The translations under genes and the position numbers were made by a program. A stretch of 64,000 nucleotides of DNA from Pseudomonadota bacterium (GTDB lineage: Bacteria > Desulfobacterota > Syntrophorhabdia > Syntrophorhabdales > Syntrophorhabdaceae): contig JAPLKC010000036.1 in assembly GCA_026388255.1 (NCBI GenBank), forward strand, positions 1 through 64,000, written 5' to 3'. Positions 43,058-53,362 of this stretch are shown one piece after another (the first letter of the stretch is position 1; each line of letters starts with the position of its first letter). The notes under the pieces were generated by a model. It ran no database searches. It saw nothing but the letters and a program-made list of their open reading frames with translations, and was not told where the DNA came from.

Positions 43058-45739
43058 ATGATGGATAAGGTCTATGACCCGCACAGGATAGAAGAGACGT
43101 GGTATGCATTCTGGGTTAAAGAAGGTTTTTTCACAGCAGACAGCCATGATTTCAGGCCGCCATTTTCAATAGTGATACCGCCGCCGAACGTGACCGGCTC
43201 ATTGCATATGGGTCATGCATTGAACAATACCTTGCAGGATATTATCGTGAGGTTTAAAAGGATGGCAGGTTTTAACACACTCTGGTTACCGGGTACGGAC
43301 CATGCAGGTATTGCAACCCAGAACGTTGTGGAGAGAGAACTTGTAAAAGAAGGGCTGAACCGTGAGGTGCTCGGCAGGGAAAAATTTGTTGAAAGGGTCT
43401 GGGATTGGAAGGAACATTCCGGAGGGGTGATTATCGGTCAATTAAAGAGGCTCGGCTCATCATGTGACTGGTCCAGAGAACGCTTTACCATGGACGAAAG
43501 GCTGTCCAGGGCAGTGCGTGAGGTCTTTGTAAGGCTTTTTAACGAAGGACTCATCTATCAGGGCGATTACATTATAAACTGGTGTCCGAGATGTAAAACC
43601 GCACTTTCCGACCTTGAAGCAGAGCATGAGGAGACAAAAGGTTACCTGTACCACATCAAGTATCCGCTGGCGGAAGGAAAAGGTTATTTAACCGTTGCTA
43701 CTACCAGACCGGAAACAATGTTCGGAGATACTGCCGTTGCCGTAAACCCAGAAGATGAAAGGTACAGGCAGTATATCGGAAAGTTTGTAGTGCTCCCCAT
43801 AGCAAACAAAAAGATTCCCGTTATCGGCGATAGCTATGTTGATGCTTCATTCGGTACAGGCGTTTTGAAAGTTACCCCTGCCCACGACATAAACGACTTT
43901 GAGATAGGGAAGAGACATAATCTTGCATTGGTGAAGGTGATGGACGATGACGGAAGGATGAATGAGAACGCCGTCCATTACACCGGCATGGACAGGTTTG
44001 AGTGCCGGGAAAAGGTTGTTGAAGAACTGGAGAACAAAGGTCTCTTTGAAAGAATTGAGCCTTATGCGCTGGGCGTTGGAAAGTGCTACCGGTGTAAAAC
44101 GGTTGTTGAGCCTACATTGTCGAGACAGTGGTTCCTGAAAATGAAGCCCCTTGCAGAACCGGCAATTGAGGCGGTAAGGGCGCACAATGTCAGGATTGTC
44201 CCTGAAATGTGGGAAAAGGTCTATTTTGAATGGATGGAAAACATACGCGACTGGTGCATATCCCGGCAGATATGGTGGGGACACAGGATACCCGTCTGGT
44301 ACTGTGACAACTGCGGTAAAATGTATGTTACTGTGGATGACCCGCATATATGCAGCGAGTGTAAAAGCGAACTGAGACAGGAATCCGATGTGCTCGATAC
44401 ATGGTTTTCTTCAGGGTTATGGCCCTTTACCACGCTTGGCTGGCCTGAAAAAACAGACGATCTCAAGACATTTTACCCGACATCACTCCTTATAACAGGG
44501 TTTGATATCCTCTTCTTCTGGGTAGCGCGCATGATTATGATGGGAATCAAATTTATGGGGGATGTACCTTTCAGGGAGGTATATATCCATGCCCTTGTGA
44601 GGGATGCCGAAGGCAAAAAGATGAGCAAATCAAAGGGCAATGTCATTGACCCTCTGATTATAATTGATCAATACGGGACAGATGCATTCAGGTTTTCACT
44701 TACCATGCTCGCTGCCCAGGGCAGGGATATACTCCTTTCCGAGGAGCGGATTGAAGGGGTGAGAAACTTTGCAAATAAGGTATGGAATGCCTCCAGACTT
44801 GCCCTGACGTTTCTTGAAGATATGCCCGCAGCATCTGAAAAGCCTGCCTCATCTCCGTCATTCATGCCCGATAAGTGGATACGTTCAAGGACACAGAAGG
44901 TTATACGTGAAGTGACGGAAAACCTCGATACCTATAAGTTTAATGAAATTGCAAACACTTTGTATAACTTTGTCTGGCATGAGTTCTGCGATTGGTATCT
45001 TGAGCTTATTAAGCCGAACCTTTATGGAAAGGTGACCCGGTACGACAATGATGCCACAAAGAATGCCCTCAATAATACACTGACGGATATATTGAAACTC
45101 CTGCACCCTATTATGCCCTTTATTACCGAGGAGATATATCAGAAACTGCCGCATAGTCCCCCTGCAGATTCCCATTCAAAAACGGACAAAGAAGGCTTAC
45201 ATGAGAGCATTATGGTCTCGCCATTCCCCATATACAATGAAGCGCAGGTGAATGAAGAAAGTGAATCCGGTATGGATATTATTATGGGGGTTATTGATGT
45301 AATCAGAAACATCAGGGGTGAAACAGGGATTGCGCCGAATGTAAAAGTTGAAGCCATGATCCGCGCAAACGGCAACCGCAACCTCCTTGAAGAATATGGA
45401 TATTACATCAAGGAGTTGGCAAAGGTCGGGGAACTTGTTTTTATAACCGGTGAAGCGCCGGAAAAGTCTGCTGTCGGCATATATAAAGGAGTAGAGATAT
45501 TTGTCCCAATAAAAGACCTCATAGATGCACCCAGGGAGATTGCAAGGATAGAGAAGGAACTGGTAAAGATAGAGGAAGAGATGGGAAGGGTTTTTAACAA
45601 GATAAACAATGCCTCTTTCAGGGAAAAGGCACCGCCCGATGTAATAAGAAAAAACGAGATGAATTATAATATGTTGATGGAAAAAAAAGAGAAACTGACA
45701 GGAAGCAGGAAGGTATTGAAAGGGCTTACGGAGAAGTAA
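43058..45739 (+). CDS. valS: valyl-tRNA synthetase
   Basis: 893-residue class I synthetase that charges tRNA-Val. HIGH motif in [16 protein letters not shown] (about 48-63), editing domain starting near [20 protein letters not shown] motif in [15 protein letters not shown], anticodon-binding domain and C-terminal coiled coil (about 830-885). Length and motifs normal. GGGAG site upstream. The next gene starts one base after its stop. Confidence 0.97.
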   Translation: MMDKVYDPHRIEETWYAFWVKEGFFTADSHDFRPPFSIVIPPPNVTGSLHMGHALNNTLQDIIVRFKRMAGFNTLWLPGTDHAGIATQNVVERELVKEGLNREVLGREKFVERVWDWKEHSGGVIIGQLKRLGSSCDWSRERFTMDERLSRAVREVFVRLFNEGLIYQGDYIINWCPRCKTALSDLEAEHEETKGYLYHIKYPLAEGKGYLTVATTRPETMFGDTAVAVNPEDERYRQYIGKFVVLPIANKKIPVIGDSYVDASFGTGVLKVTPAHDINDFEIGKRHNLALVKVMDDDGRMNENAVHYTGMDRFECREKVVEELENKGLFERIEPYALGVGKCYRCKTVVEPTLSRQWFLKMKPLAEPAIEAVRAHNVRIVPEMWEKVYFEWMENIRDWCISRQIWWGHRIPVWYCDNCGKMYVTVDDPHICSECKSELRQESDVLDTWFSSGLWPFTTLGWPEKTDDLKTFYPTSLLITGFDILFFWVARMIMMGIKFMGDVPFREVYIHALVRDAEGKKMSKSKGNVIDPLIIIDQYGTDAFRFSLTMLAAQGRDILLSEERIEGVRNFANKVWNASRLALTFLEDMPAASEKPASSPSFMPDKWIRSRTQKVIREVTENLDTYKFNEIANTLYNFVWHEFCDWYLELIKPNLYGKVTRYDNDATKNALNNTLTDILKLLHPIMPFITEEIYQKLPHSPPADSHSKTDKEGLHESIMVSPFPIYNEAQVNEESESGMDIIMGVIDVIRNIRGETGIAPNVKVEAMIRANGNRNLLEEYGYYIKELAKVGELVFITGEAPEKSAVGIYKGVEIFVPIKDLIDAPREIARIEKELVKIEEEMGRVFNKINNASFREKAPPDVIRKNEMNYNMLMEKKEKLTGSRKVLKGLTEK

Positions 45740-46978
45740 ATGCCGCTTGATTTTTCAGTTATAGAAAAATTTATATCCGATTATCAGGAGACCTTGAGAG
45801 ATAAGCTTTTACTCAGGCATGAGCGGTATAATATTCTTGCCGTGCTCAGGGATAAACTTCAGGCTCTATTGGAAAATTACGATACTTTTGAAAAAAATAT
45901 TTCATCACGTCTGTTCAATAAAATTGAAAAGGCAGAAACTTTTGAAGAGCTTAAGAAATACCATATAAAGGCAGTAGATGGAATCAAAGAATTTTTTCTG
46001 GATAATCAAACCGTTCCTGATGTTCACGACCTCTTCCGCATAATCAGGGATGCAATAACGGTCAAGGTATTACAATTAGTGGAAGAAGAAATGAAAGGCG
46101 ACGGATTTGAATCGCCCCCGACAGAATACGTCTGGATCGGACTCGGCAGCGAAGGCCGTGATGAGCAGACGCTGCTTACCGATCAGGACAATATGATTGT
46201 CTACGACACAGACAACGGCCAATACGGATCGGACATTGTGGAACAGTATTATGAAGCATTTTCAAAAAAGGCTGCGGACAGGCTTAGCGATGTAGGTTTT
46301 GAAAAATGCAAAGGCGGGGTTATGCCGTCCAATGAGAAATGGAGGGGGTCAATTAAGACTTGGAAGAAGCGGCTGGAAGACAGACTCATCTATGAAAACG
46401 GCGCCTTCGAAGATCTTGATATTATTATCCTCACAGATGCCCGTCCCATGAAGGGCAACAGTAAACTTCTTGACGAGGTTATGACATTCTTTTTTAACTC
46501 TCTCAGTGATAATAAGCGCATTATGCAGGATTTCATCCGGTCGGCAGTTCTCATGCCCACTGCAATTACCTTTTTCGGCAACTTCAAAGTTGAAAAAAGT
46601 GGTGAATATAAAGATTCTCTTAACATAAAACTTCTCGGTTGGGCGCCCCTGATATTATCCGTAAGGATGCTTGCCCTGTCAAACGGCATATACGAAACAA
46701 ACACATTGAAAAGAATAAGGTTAATGAAAGAAAAGGGTGTGATAAAAAAGGAGATGGAAAAGAATTTGACGGATGCATACCTTACATTTGTGAACTTCAG
46801 AATCATGAATCAGATCGATAAAAGCAAGGATAACAACAATAATATTTCCGATGCGAATCATATAAAACCGGATATGCTTGGCCAGAAAGCGCATGAGGAG
46901 TTGCGCAGGTCCATGAAATCGGTAGAGGCTTTACAGAAATATATTGAAGAAGTTCTATTATTTGGGCAGCCAATATAA
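45740..46978 (+). CDS. DUF294 nucleotidyltransferase-like protein
   Basis: 412 residues. Nucleotidyltransferase core with GLGSEGRDEQTLLTDQDN (about 133-150), which supplies the metal-binding acidic residues, and a C-terminal DUF294_C domain (about 250-395). The family is usually fused to CBS and cyclic-nucleotide domains at the N-terminus; here that region is a helical segment (about 1-110) and a separate CBS gene follows. Likely a signalling or nucleotidylation protein of unknown target. It begins directly after the valS stop. Confidence 0.88.
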   Translation: MPLDFSVIEKFISDYQETLRDKLLLRHERYNILAVLRDKLQALLENYDTFEKNISSRLFNKIEKAETFEELKKYHIKAVDGIKEFFLDNQTVPDVHDLFRIIRDAITVKVLQLVEEEMKGDGFESPPTEYVWIGLGSEGRDEQTLLTDQDNMIVYDTDNGQYGSDIVEQYYEAFSKKAADRLSDVGFEKCKGGVMPSNEKWRGSIKTWKKRLEDRLIYENGAFEDLDIIILTDARPMKGNSKLLDEVMTFFFNSLSDNKRIMQDFIRSAVLMPTAITFFGNFKVEKSGEYKDSLNIKLLGWAPLILSVRMLALSNGIYETNTLKRIRLMKEKGVIKKEMEKNLTDAYLTFVNFRIMNQIDKSKDNNNNISDANHIKPDMLGQKAHEELRRSMKSVEALQKYIEEVLLFGQPI

Positions 46979-46989
46979 AGGAGGAAGCT

Positions 46990-47367
46990 ATGAAGGTTGT
47001 AGAACTTATGAACAGTAATGTGGTTACCTGCCGTCCTTCAGAATCGCTTACCGTTATTGTAAACAAATTTGAGCTTTTTAAAATTGCAGGCATGCCTGTT
47101 GTAGAAAAAGGGAAATTGGCCGGCATGATCTGCCAAAGCGATATTTTGAAGAACTTGAGAGAAGAAGGCGTAAATCTTAAAGATCTCACAGTTAAGGATG
47201 TCATGGTAGAAGAGGTTGTTACGGTTTCTCCAACCGAGTCGGTTGTGGAGGTTGCAAAAATAATGATCGAGAAACAAATAAACAGGATACCGGTTGTAGA
47301 GAATAGCATCGTTATCGGCATTGTAACGAGAACCGATATTGTACGTGCTGTAGCAGAGTGCGGATAA
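46990..47367 (+). CDS. CBS-domain pair protein
   Basis: 125 residues made of two CBS motifs: MKVVELMNSNVVTCRPSESL to about 57 and VKDVMVEEVVTVSPTESVVE to the end, with the closing GIVTRTDIVRAV. CBS pairs bind adenine nucleotides. It lies 11 bases after the DUF294 gene with AAAGGAGGA upstream, so it probably serves as the regulatory part normally fused to DUF294 proteins. Confidence 0.93.
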   Translation: MKVVELMNSNVVTCRPSESLTVIVNKFELFKIAGMPVVEKGKLAGMICQSDILKNLREEGVNLKDLTVKDVMVEEVVTVSPTESVVEVAKIMIEKQINRIPVVENSIVIGIVTRTDIVRAVAECG

Positions 47368-47452
47368 AAGAACAGTTTTGAATTTTGAGTTATGAATTTT
47401 GAGTTAAACTTGAACTGTAAACCATAAGTACCATTAAAGAGGTGAGAGATAT

Positions 47453-47746
47453 ATGAAAATTACGAAAGAAGCTGTCGGACACATAGCCCATCTGGCCAGG
47501 CTTGAACTTGACCCGGAAGAAATAGAGGCTTATACGGTACAGGTAGACAATATTCTCCGGTATATGGATAAACTCAATGTGCTCGACACGGAAGGGATTG
47601 AGCCGACAAGCCATGCCATGCCGGTTGTCTGTGTACTCAGAGAAGACCGGGCGGGAAACTCTTTCAGCGCTGATGAGTCAACTCTAAACGCACCGGAAAA
47701 GAAAGGCGGTTTTTTCAAAGTCCCGCCGATTATTGAAGTAGATTAA
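47453..47746 (+). CDS. gatC: Asp/Glu-tRNA(Asn/Gln) amidotransferase subunit C
   Basis: 97 residues with the GatC signature VGHIAHLARLELDPEEIE and a C-terminal region ending GGFFKVPPIIEVD. It stabilises GatA in the complex that converts misacylated Glu-tRNA(Gln) or Asp-tRNA(Asn). gatA follows after 109 bases that hold an inverted repeat. gatB is not in the window. Confidence 0.95.
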   Translation: MKITKEAVGHIAHLARLELDPEEIEAYTVQVDNILRYMDKLNVLDTEGIEPTSHAMPVVCVLREDRAGNSFSADESTLNAPEKKGGFFKVPPIIEVD

Positions 47747-47750
47747 AGGC

Positions 47751-47839
47751 AGTGAATAGTCGTTAGTGAATAGTATATAGCACATAGCTTTTTTACTGTT
47801 CACTGAATACTATTCACTATTCACTAACGACTATTCACT
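47751..47839. repeat. 24-bp perfect inverted repeat of the GTGAATA family between gatC and gatA
   Basis: Left arm agtgaatagtcgttagtgaa plus tagt (47751-47774) and its exact complement at 47816-47839, separated by 41 bases that themselves contain ctgttcactgaatac and a further tattcac. The arms are built from GTGAATA units. It starts four bases after the gatC stop. Confidence 0.85.
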
Positions 47840-47855
47840 TTTTTAAGGAGTTAGT

Positions 47856-49322
47856 ATGGAACATTTACTTGATTTGGATATAAAAGCATTGGGGGAAATG
47901 CTCAGAAAGAAAGAGATTTCTTCTGTTGAGCTTACCGGTTTTTATCTGGACAGGATTAAAAGGTATGATGGAGAACTGCTCTCCTATATAAAAGTTACGG
48001 AAGATACAGCTATGGATATGGCAAGACAAGCCGATGCAAAGATAGCAAAGGGTGAGGAGGGAAGGCTTCTCGGCATCCCGCTGGGTATGAAAGATATCCT
48101 GTGTACACAGGGCATAGAAACTACCTGTGCATCTCAGATATTAAAAGGCTATATTCCTCCATACGATGCAACCATAATAAAGAAATTGAAAGAAGAAGGA
48201 TTTGTCCTTCTTGGAAAATTGAATATGGACGAATTTGCAATGGGCTCATCCACAGAAAACTCGTCTGTTCAGATTACAAAAAACCCCTGGGATCTTACGT
48301 GTATTCCCGGCGGATCAAGCGGGGGTTCGACTTCCGCAACTTCCTCTGGGCTTTGTGCCGCATCTCTTGGAACAGATACAGGGGGTTCTATAAGACAGCC
48401 TGCGGGGCTGTGCGGTGTTGTCGGCTTAAAACCTACATACGGAAGGGTATCAAGATACGGGCTTATTGCCTTTGCTTCTTCTCTTGACCAGATAGGGCCT
48501 GTCACGCGAAACGTGACCGACTGTGCTGCTATGATGAATATCATTGCAGGATATGATCCAATGGATTCCACCTCTATCCCGGAACCAGTACCTGACTATA
48601 CGGAATATCTGGGCAGGGATGTTAAAGGGATGAAGATAGGCATACCGAAAGAGTATTTTATGGAAGGCATAGAGCAGGACGTAAGGTCTGCTGTTGAAAA
48701 CGCTGTCTCGTTTTTTGTAAGAAACGGCGCCTCTGTTGTAGATATAACACTTCCCCATACCGAATATGCCGTTGCCGTATATTATATCGTTTGTACTGCC
48801 GAGGCCTCTTCAAACCTTGCACGGTATGACGGGGTTAAGTACGGATTAAGGGTTGACGGTAAGGATATTATCGATATGTATAAGAAGACAAGGCTCAAAG
48901 GATTTGGCAAAGAAGTTGTAAGAAGAATTATCCTCGGTACATATGTGCTGTCTTCAGGGTATTACGATGCATATTATCGTAAGGCAGGGCAGGTAAGGAC
49001 GCTCATAAGAAGGGATTTCGATGAAGCCTTCAATGCCTGTGATATCATTGTAACCCCGGTTTCACCGACTACAGCCTTTAAAATAGGCGAAAAAACGGAA
49101 GACCCTTTGACGATGTATCTTTCCGATATCTTTACTATCCCGGTAAATCTTGCAGGCTTGCCGGCCATGTCGGTGCCTTGCGGTTTTGATAATGCCGGTC
49201 TGCCCATAGGTCTCCAGATTATCGGAAAGCCCCTTGATGAAACCGGAATAATGCAGGCGGCTTATATGCTTGAAACAGAGCTGAAATTAAAGAAGATACC
49301 GGACAGGTTCAGGAATGTATAG
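47856..49322 (+). CDS. gatA: Asp/Glu-tRNA(Asn/Gln) amidotransferase subunit A
   Basis: 488-residue amidase that releases ammonia from glutamine for the GatCAB reaction. The Ser-cisSer-Lys triad is carried by GIPLGMKDI (Lys), [14 protein letters not shown] and [12 protein letters not shown]. Sequence continues [20 protein letters not shown] as in all GatA. Length normal. AAGGAG precedes the ATG. Confidence 0.97.
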   Translation: MEHLLDLDIKALGEMLRKKEISSVELTGFYLDRIKRYDGELLSYIKVTEDTAMDMARQADAKIAKGEEGRLLGIPLGMKDILCTQGIETTCASQILKGYIPPYDATIIKKLKEEGFVLLGKLNMDEFAMGSSTENSSVQITKNPWDLTCIPGGSSGGSTSATSSGLCAASLGTDTGGSIRQPAGLCGVVGLKPTYGRVSRYGLIAFASSLDQIGPVTRNVTDCAAMMNIIAGYDPMDSTSIPEPVPDYTEYLGRDVKGMKIGIPKEYFMEGIEQDVRSAVENAVSFFVRNGASVVDITLPHTEYAVAVYYIVCTAEASSNLARYDGVKYGLRVDGKDIIDMYKKTRLKGFGKEVVRRIILGTYVLSSGYYDAYYRKAGQVRTLIRRDFDEAFNACDIIVTPVSPTTAFKIGEKTEDPLTMYLSDIFTIPVNLAGLPAMSVPCGFDNAGLPIGLQIIGKPLDETGIMQAAYMLETELKLKKIPDRFRNV

Positions 49323-49345
49323 CATAGAGACTATTATTATTTAAC

Positions 49346-49975
49346 ATGACTGAAATTAATGTACGAAGATTCCTGACTGCCCTTAAAAACATGGGCATTG
49401 ATTCATATGTCTCCAGCAAAGAGGATATGCCTACGCTCCAACTTCTTCAGAAAACAGTAAAGCAATGCGGAAAATGCTCCCTTGCCGATACCCGGAAAAA
49501 GGTAGTCTTCGGAGAGGGCAGCAATAAAGCACGGCTTGTGTTCATCGGGGAAGCGCCCGGCGAAGAAGAAGACATCCAGGGAAGACCCTTCGTAGGGAGA
49601 GCCGGAAAACTCCTTGACAAGATGATTGAAGGGATAGGATTGAGGCGCGAAGAGGTATACATATGTAATGTATTGAAATGCAGACCACCCGACAATAGAG
49701 ACCCTAAACCTAATGAGGCCGAGGTCTGTAAGCATTACCTTATTTCCCAACTCGAGATCATAAGCCCTAAAATTATATGCACACTCGGCAAACATGCCTA
49801 TAATACACTACTTGGCGTTGACGAAAGTATAATAAGAATAAGAGGAACGCTTACCAGGTACAAAGGTATAAAGCTGCTTCCCACCTACCACCCTTCATTT
49901 CTGCTGCGTAATGCAGGCAGGATGAAAGAAGCCTTGGAGGACATGGATACACTGAAGCAACTCCTCAGGGAATAA
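49346..49975 (+). CDS. uracil-DNA glycosylase, family 4 (iron-sulfur)
   Basis: 209 residues. Removes uracil from DNA. [4Fe-4S] ligands C41, C44, C112 and C128 in QCGKCSL, KCRPP and EVCKHY; catalytic motif GEAPGEEEDIQGRPFVGRAG (68-87); C-terminal HPS motif in YHPSFLLR. The N-terminus (about 1-35) is a helical extension. It follows gatA by 23 bases. Confidence 0.95.
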   Translation: MTEINVRRFLTALKNMGIDSYVSSKEDMPTLQLLQKTVKQCGKCSLADTRKKVVFGEGSNKARLVFIGEAPGEEEDIQGRPFVGRAGKLLDKMIEGIGLRREEVYICNVLKCRPPDNRDPKPNEAEVCKHYLISQLEIISPKIICTLGKHAYNTLLGVDESIIRIRGTLTRYKGIKLLPTYHPSFLLRNAGRMKEALEDMDTLKQLLRE

Positions 49976-50005
49976 TACCATGTATCGTGTTTCTCGTATC
50001 TTAAC

Positions 50006-50100
50006 TACAGTAAATAGTCTTTAGTCAAAAATCTATTCACCATTCACTGCTTTTTTCACATTTTCTGCCCTTTTAACTATTCACTATCGACTATTCACTG
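50006..50100. repeat. GTGAATA repeat cluster beside the ParB-like pseudogene
   Basis: Contains cagtaaatagtctttagtca, then inverted copies ctattcaccattcactgc and actattcactatcgactatt. It touches the 3' end of the ParB-like pseudogene (50107), exactly as repeats follow the intact copy at 5621; the junction ...GTGTGAGA-GA-A-ACAGTGAATAG (minus strand) matches that at 5616-5636. Confidence 0.75.
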
Positions 50101-50106
50101 TTTCTC

Positions 50107-50667
50107 TCACACTTGTGGCGGTCTTTTCTTACCGTATGGGATGTTAGGCACCTGTTGTTGGACATAATCACAGAAAACCTGTAGATCATAGAGGAGCTTT
50201 TCAACGTCTTCTCTTACATAAGTTCCAAGACCTTTTTCAAAAGCTGTTTTTATTGATGCAAGACCTTTAGCCTGTTTCTTCACGGATACGGGCTTTGTAT
50301 TATTCGGGTCAGGTTTGGGTTTTTTATATGCGGTGAGTCTGCTCTCTAATGATATATAGGTTACAGGCGTTTTTAAAATGTCGGTAAATATTTGCATGAG
50401 GTCGGGGCAATCAAGGTTTGCGGCAAAAAGATAACCCTGAGAAACAGGGAGATTTCCTGACCTGATTGCCCGCGTGTTCATGCCTCGAAGCTTGCTTCGA
50501 AATGGTTTCATCGTTGATGTCTTTTCTCAAGTACTAAGTAGTTTCCCGCGGGTAGTTCGTTTCAGCCTGAATTTCAGGAGAAAGTTTTAAAAGTGAAATT
50601 GTGCGGAACAAGGTAGGATAAGACTTTGCAGAGATTTTAACAATTTCATTCAATGTGAATGAAATTT
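50107..50667 (-). pseudogene. decayed second copy of the ParB-like gene
   Basis: The last 117 codons (to 50107) are close to the C-terminus of the 4761-5621 protein: LPVSQGYLFAANLDCPDLMQ, KTPVTYISLESRLTAYKKPK and IPYGKKRPPQV, with roughly one residue in eight changed. Further upstream the DNA (minus strand, about 50667-50567) matches codons 131-170 of the intact gene. Between them lie about 100 bases of foreign repeat (cccgcgggtagttc and cctcgaagcttgcttcgaaa, 50470-50566), and everything before codon 131 is missing. An open frame from 50511 starts inside the inserted repeat. Confidence 0.85.
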
Positions 50668-50717
50668 CTTCCGGCAGGAACATTACCTTGGCCTTACAAA
50701 AGCATTCCTGCCGGAAG
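50668..50717 (-). repeat. 13-bp inverted repeat after the molybdenum hydroxylase gene
   Basis: CTTCCGGCAGGAA (50668-50680) and its exact complement (50705-50717) with a 24-base loop. It follows the stop of the molybdopterin subunit gene by 19 bases and abuts the ParB-like pseudogene. No T-run, so it is more likely a repeat end or RNA-stabilising hairpin than a classic terminator. Confidence 0.65.
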
Positions 50718-50736
50718 CGTATGATATACTGCTTTG

Positions 50737-52898
50737 CTATGCTCTTTTTTTAATCGCTTCCCGGACTGTCTCAGGATCAAGGGGCAAACGACGTATCCGA
50801 ACGCCCGTGGCGTTGAAAAACGCATTTGCAACAGCCGGAGCGGCAGGGGGTATGCCGGGTTCGCCTATACCTCCTATTGTTTCCGTGCTCTTCACAATGT
50901 AGACCTCAATTTCAGGAACCTCACTCATTTTGATAAGCTTATAGTCATCGAAATTGGCTGACTGTGGACCGCCGTTCGCAAACTTGACCTGCTCCTTCAA
51001 CGCGGTGCTCACACCCATGATCACGGCCCCTTCGATCTGAGCCGCTATGGTGTTCGGATTTATCACTTGACCGCAGTCCACGGCAACAACAACCCTGTCA
51101 ACTTTTACAGCGCCATTCGCTTCATTCACGGATATCTCCGCGACTTGGGCTACAGAGGTTCCAAAACAAGTATGCTGGGCAATGCCGCGCCCCTTTCCCT
51201 TTGGCAGAGGCTTACCCCACCCTGCTTTCTCAGCCACCGTTTCGAGCACCCTCCTGGGACGCATGGTATTCTTCAAAAGCTGCAAACGGAATTCCAGGGG
51301 GTCCTTACCTGCTGCATTGGCCAGTTCGTCCACGAAGCACTCGGTAACAAAGGCGTTCGGGCCGTTCTGAACTGAACGCCATGGAGCAACGGGAATGGGT
51401 AGATCGGACATCAGGTATTCAATGTAGAGGTTCGGTATCTCATACATTATTCTGTTGTTGTCCGGAGAACCAGGAAAATCTGCGAGGCCCCATAAGCTCA
51501 TGAAATCGACCCCGTTGATGATGCCTTTAGGGTTGATGGCTTTTAGAAGCGATGGAGTGACGACCTTGTGCGACCAGGCGGTCAGCTTGCCCTGACTGTC
51601 GAAGCCGGCTTCGATTTTCTGGCACGTTGCGGCACGATAAAAGTCATTCTTAATATCTTCTTCCCGTGTCCACACCATCTTCACGGGTTTTCCTGACACC
51701 TTAGAGGCGATGACTGCCTCCACCACAAAATCGGGGGCAGCCCGCCTGCCAAGACCGCACCCCATCAGCGTGGTGTGTATGTGGACCTTCTCAGGCGGTA
51801 ACCCGGATACCTGCGAAGCAACGCCCTGCGCATCGGTCTGACCTTGCGTGGGAACCCAGACGTCGCAGCGGTCTTTTTGCACGTAAGCTGTACAGTTCAT
51901 GGGTTCCATGGTGGCATGAGCAACATAGGGTACAAAATACGTAGCCTCGAACTTCTTTGAAGCATTCCCCAGGGCCTTCTTGACATCCCCTGAATTCGCG
52001 GCAACAGCCCCCTGTTTGGCAAGGTCCTCCGTGAATTGCTTTTCTACGGAAGCATTATTCAGGTCGGGATGGGATCCTTTGTCCCACTTCACCTTGAGGG
52101 CATCGCGGCCTTTCCATCCCGCATACAGCGATTCCGCGCAGACGGCGATGCCGAAAGGCGTAGGAAAGACGGCCTTTACCCCTTTGACTCCCTCTGCCGC
52201 CTTCTGATCATAGGAGGCTGGTTTCGCACCATAAGCCGGCGGACGAGCGATAACACCATAGAGCATACCGGGAACATTCACATCGAGTCCATAAACCCCC
52301 GTGCCGGCAACTGCATCTGGTATGTCCAGACGGGGCATGCTCTTCCCTATGTACTTGAACTGACTCTCCTGTTTAAGAGTAGGCTCCTTGGGCAGAGGAA
52401 CCTGAGACGCTGCCTTGCAAAGCTTTCCATAAGCGAGTTTGCGACCGCTCTTTTTATGCAGACCTTCCATGTCCGGGCAGCAGCCATTATGAGCATCATC
52501 CTTCCCGCTGCCCCCGCTTTGCGCATAGGCTCATAAAATCCTCTGACGCTCGCACTCCCCACAGTGAGCTGAGACTTGTAGATGAAGGGATTTTTGAACG
52601 CGTCGGCAGCAGGCGCCTGCCGTACACGAATCTTACTCCATTCCGCCTCCAATTCATCTGCCACCATCATGGCCAGGGCAGTTCTGATTCCCTGCCCCAT
52701 TTCTGAATTAGGTATAGTGATAGTTACCAGGTTGTCTGGCGTGATTTCAAGCCATACATTTGGTGTAAATGCTCCTTTCTTGGCTTCTGCAGCATTCAGG
52801 AGTGTATATCCGAAGGGTGTAATGGAAGCCACTATGGTCAATCCTGCTGTAGCCAGAGTGCCTTTCAGAAAATCACGACGTGAAATGGATGATTTCAT
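50737..52898 (-). pseudogene. molybdopterin-binding subunit of a xanthine dehydrogenase-family enzyme (IorB-like), frame-broken
   Basis: Read as one gene this is about 720 residues. Part one (52898 to about 52465) has a Tat signal (SRRDFLKGTLATAGL) and the opening FTPNVWLEITPDNLVTITIP and GQGIRTALAMMVADELE. Part two (52470-50737) continues HKKSGRKLAYGKLC, TMEPMNCTAYV, TLMGCGLGRRA and the catalytic Glu in GGIGEPG. The frames join near 52460-52475, where about ten residues expected between AAARTW and HKKSGRKL are absent, so a deletion of a length not divisible by three is likely. Family members hydroxylate N-heterocycles or aldehydes with a 2Fe-2S partner, which lies directly upstream. Might instead be an assembly error. 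Confidence 0.8.
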
Positions 52899-53362
52899 GA
52901 TATCTTGCCCTCCTTTCTAACGATTTCCACAGCTTTCTTTATGCCTTTCTTCATCCGCGGATACGATCCACACCTGCAGAGCACATCGTCCATGGCGCGC
53001 ACGATCTTTTCCGGATTGGGGTTCGGACTCTCCGCAATAAGTGCGGCGACCTGCATCATCACTCCGGGCTGGCAGTAACCGCATTGAGGAACCTGCTCTT
53101 GTATCCATGCCCTTATTACTGGATGATTTTTCGAGAGCCCTTCGATGGTAGTAATGTTCTTCCCCTGCACGTCTCCAACCGGGATAGAACAGGATCTCTG
53201 CGACTTACCGTCGATATGCACGGTACATGAACCACATTCCCCGATACCACAACCGAACTTGGTCCCCATAAGTTTGAGGTTGTCCCTGATGACCCAAAGG
53301 AGTGGTGTGTCTGGAGGTACATCTACAGTGCACTTCTTTCCGTTGACTAAAAAAGAAATCAT
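52895..53362 (-). CDS. [2Fe-2S] subunit of the molybdenum hydroxylase (IorA/CoxS-like)
   Basis: 155 residues. Plant-type [2Fe-2S] cluster in CGIGECGSCTVHIDGK...C and the second helical [2Fe-2S] site in QCGYCQPGVMMQ and CRCGSY. It passes electrons from the molybdenum subunit to an external acceptor. Both cluster motifs are complete. Its stop overlaps the start of the molybdopterin subunit gene (ATGA), so the two were one operon. No FAD subunit is present, as expected for the IorAB type. Confidence 0.94.
   Translation of the reverse strand: MISFLVNGKKCTVDVPPDTPLLWVIRDNLKLMGTKFGCGIGECGSCTVHIDGKSQRSCSIPVGDVQGKNITTIEGLSKNHPVIRAWIQEQVPQCGYCQPGVMMQVAALIAESPNPNPEKIVRAMDDVLCRCGSYPRMKKGIKKAVEIVRKEGKIS

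Noticed and set aside
43847-44347. 166-codon open frame on the minus strand
   Set aside because: Antisense to the valS catalytic core.
50006-50100. CRISPR array from the regular GTGAATA repeats
   Set aside because: Units are only 7-24 bases, inverted as well as direct, with no uniform spacers and no cas genes.
52347-52470. UGA read-through or Sec as explanation for the split molybdenum subunit
   Set aside because: The two halves are in different frames and about ten residues are missing at the join, so a stop codon alone cannot explain it.
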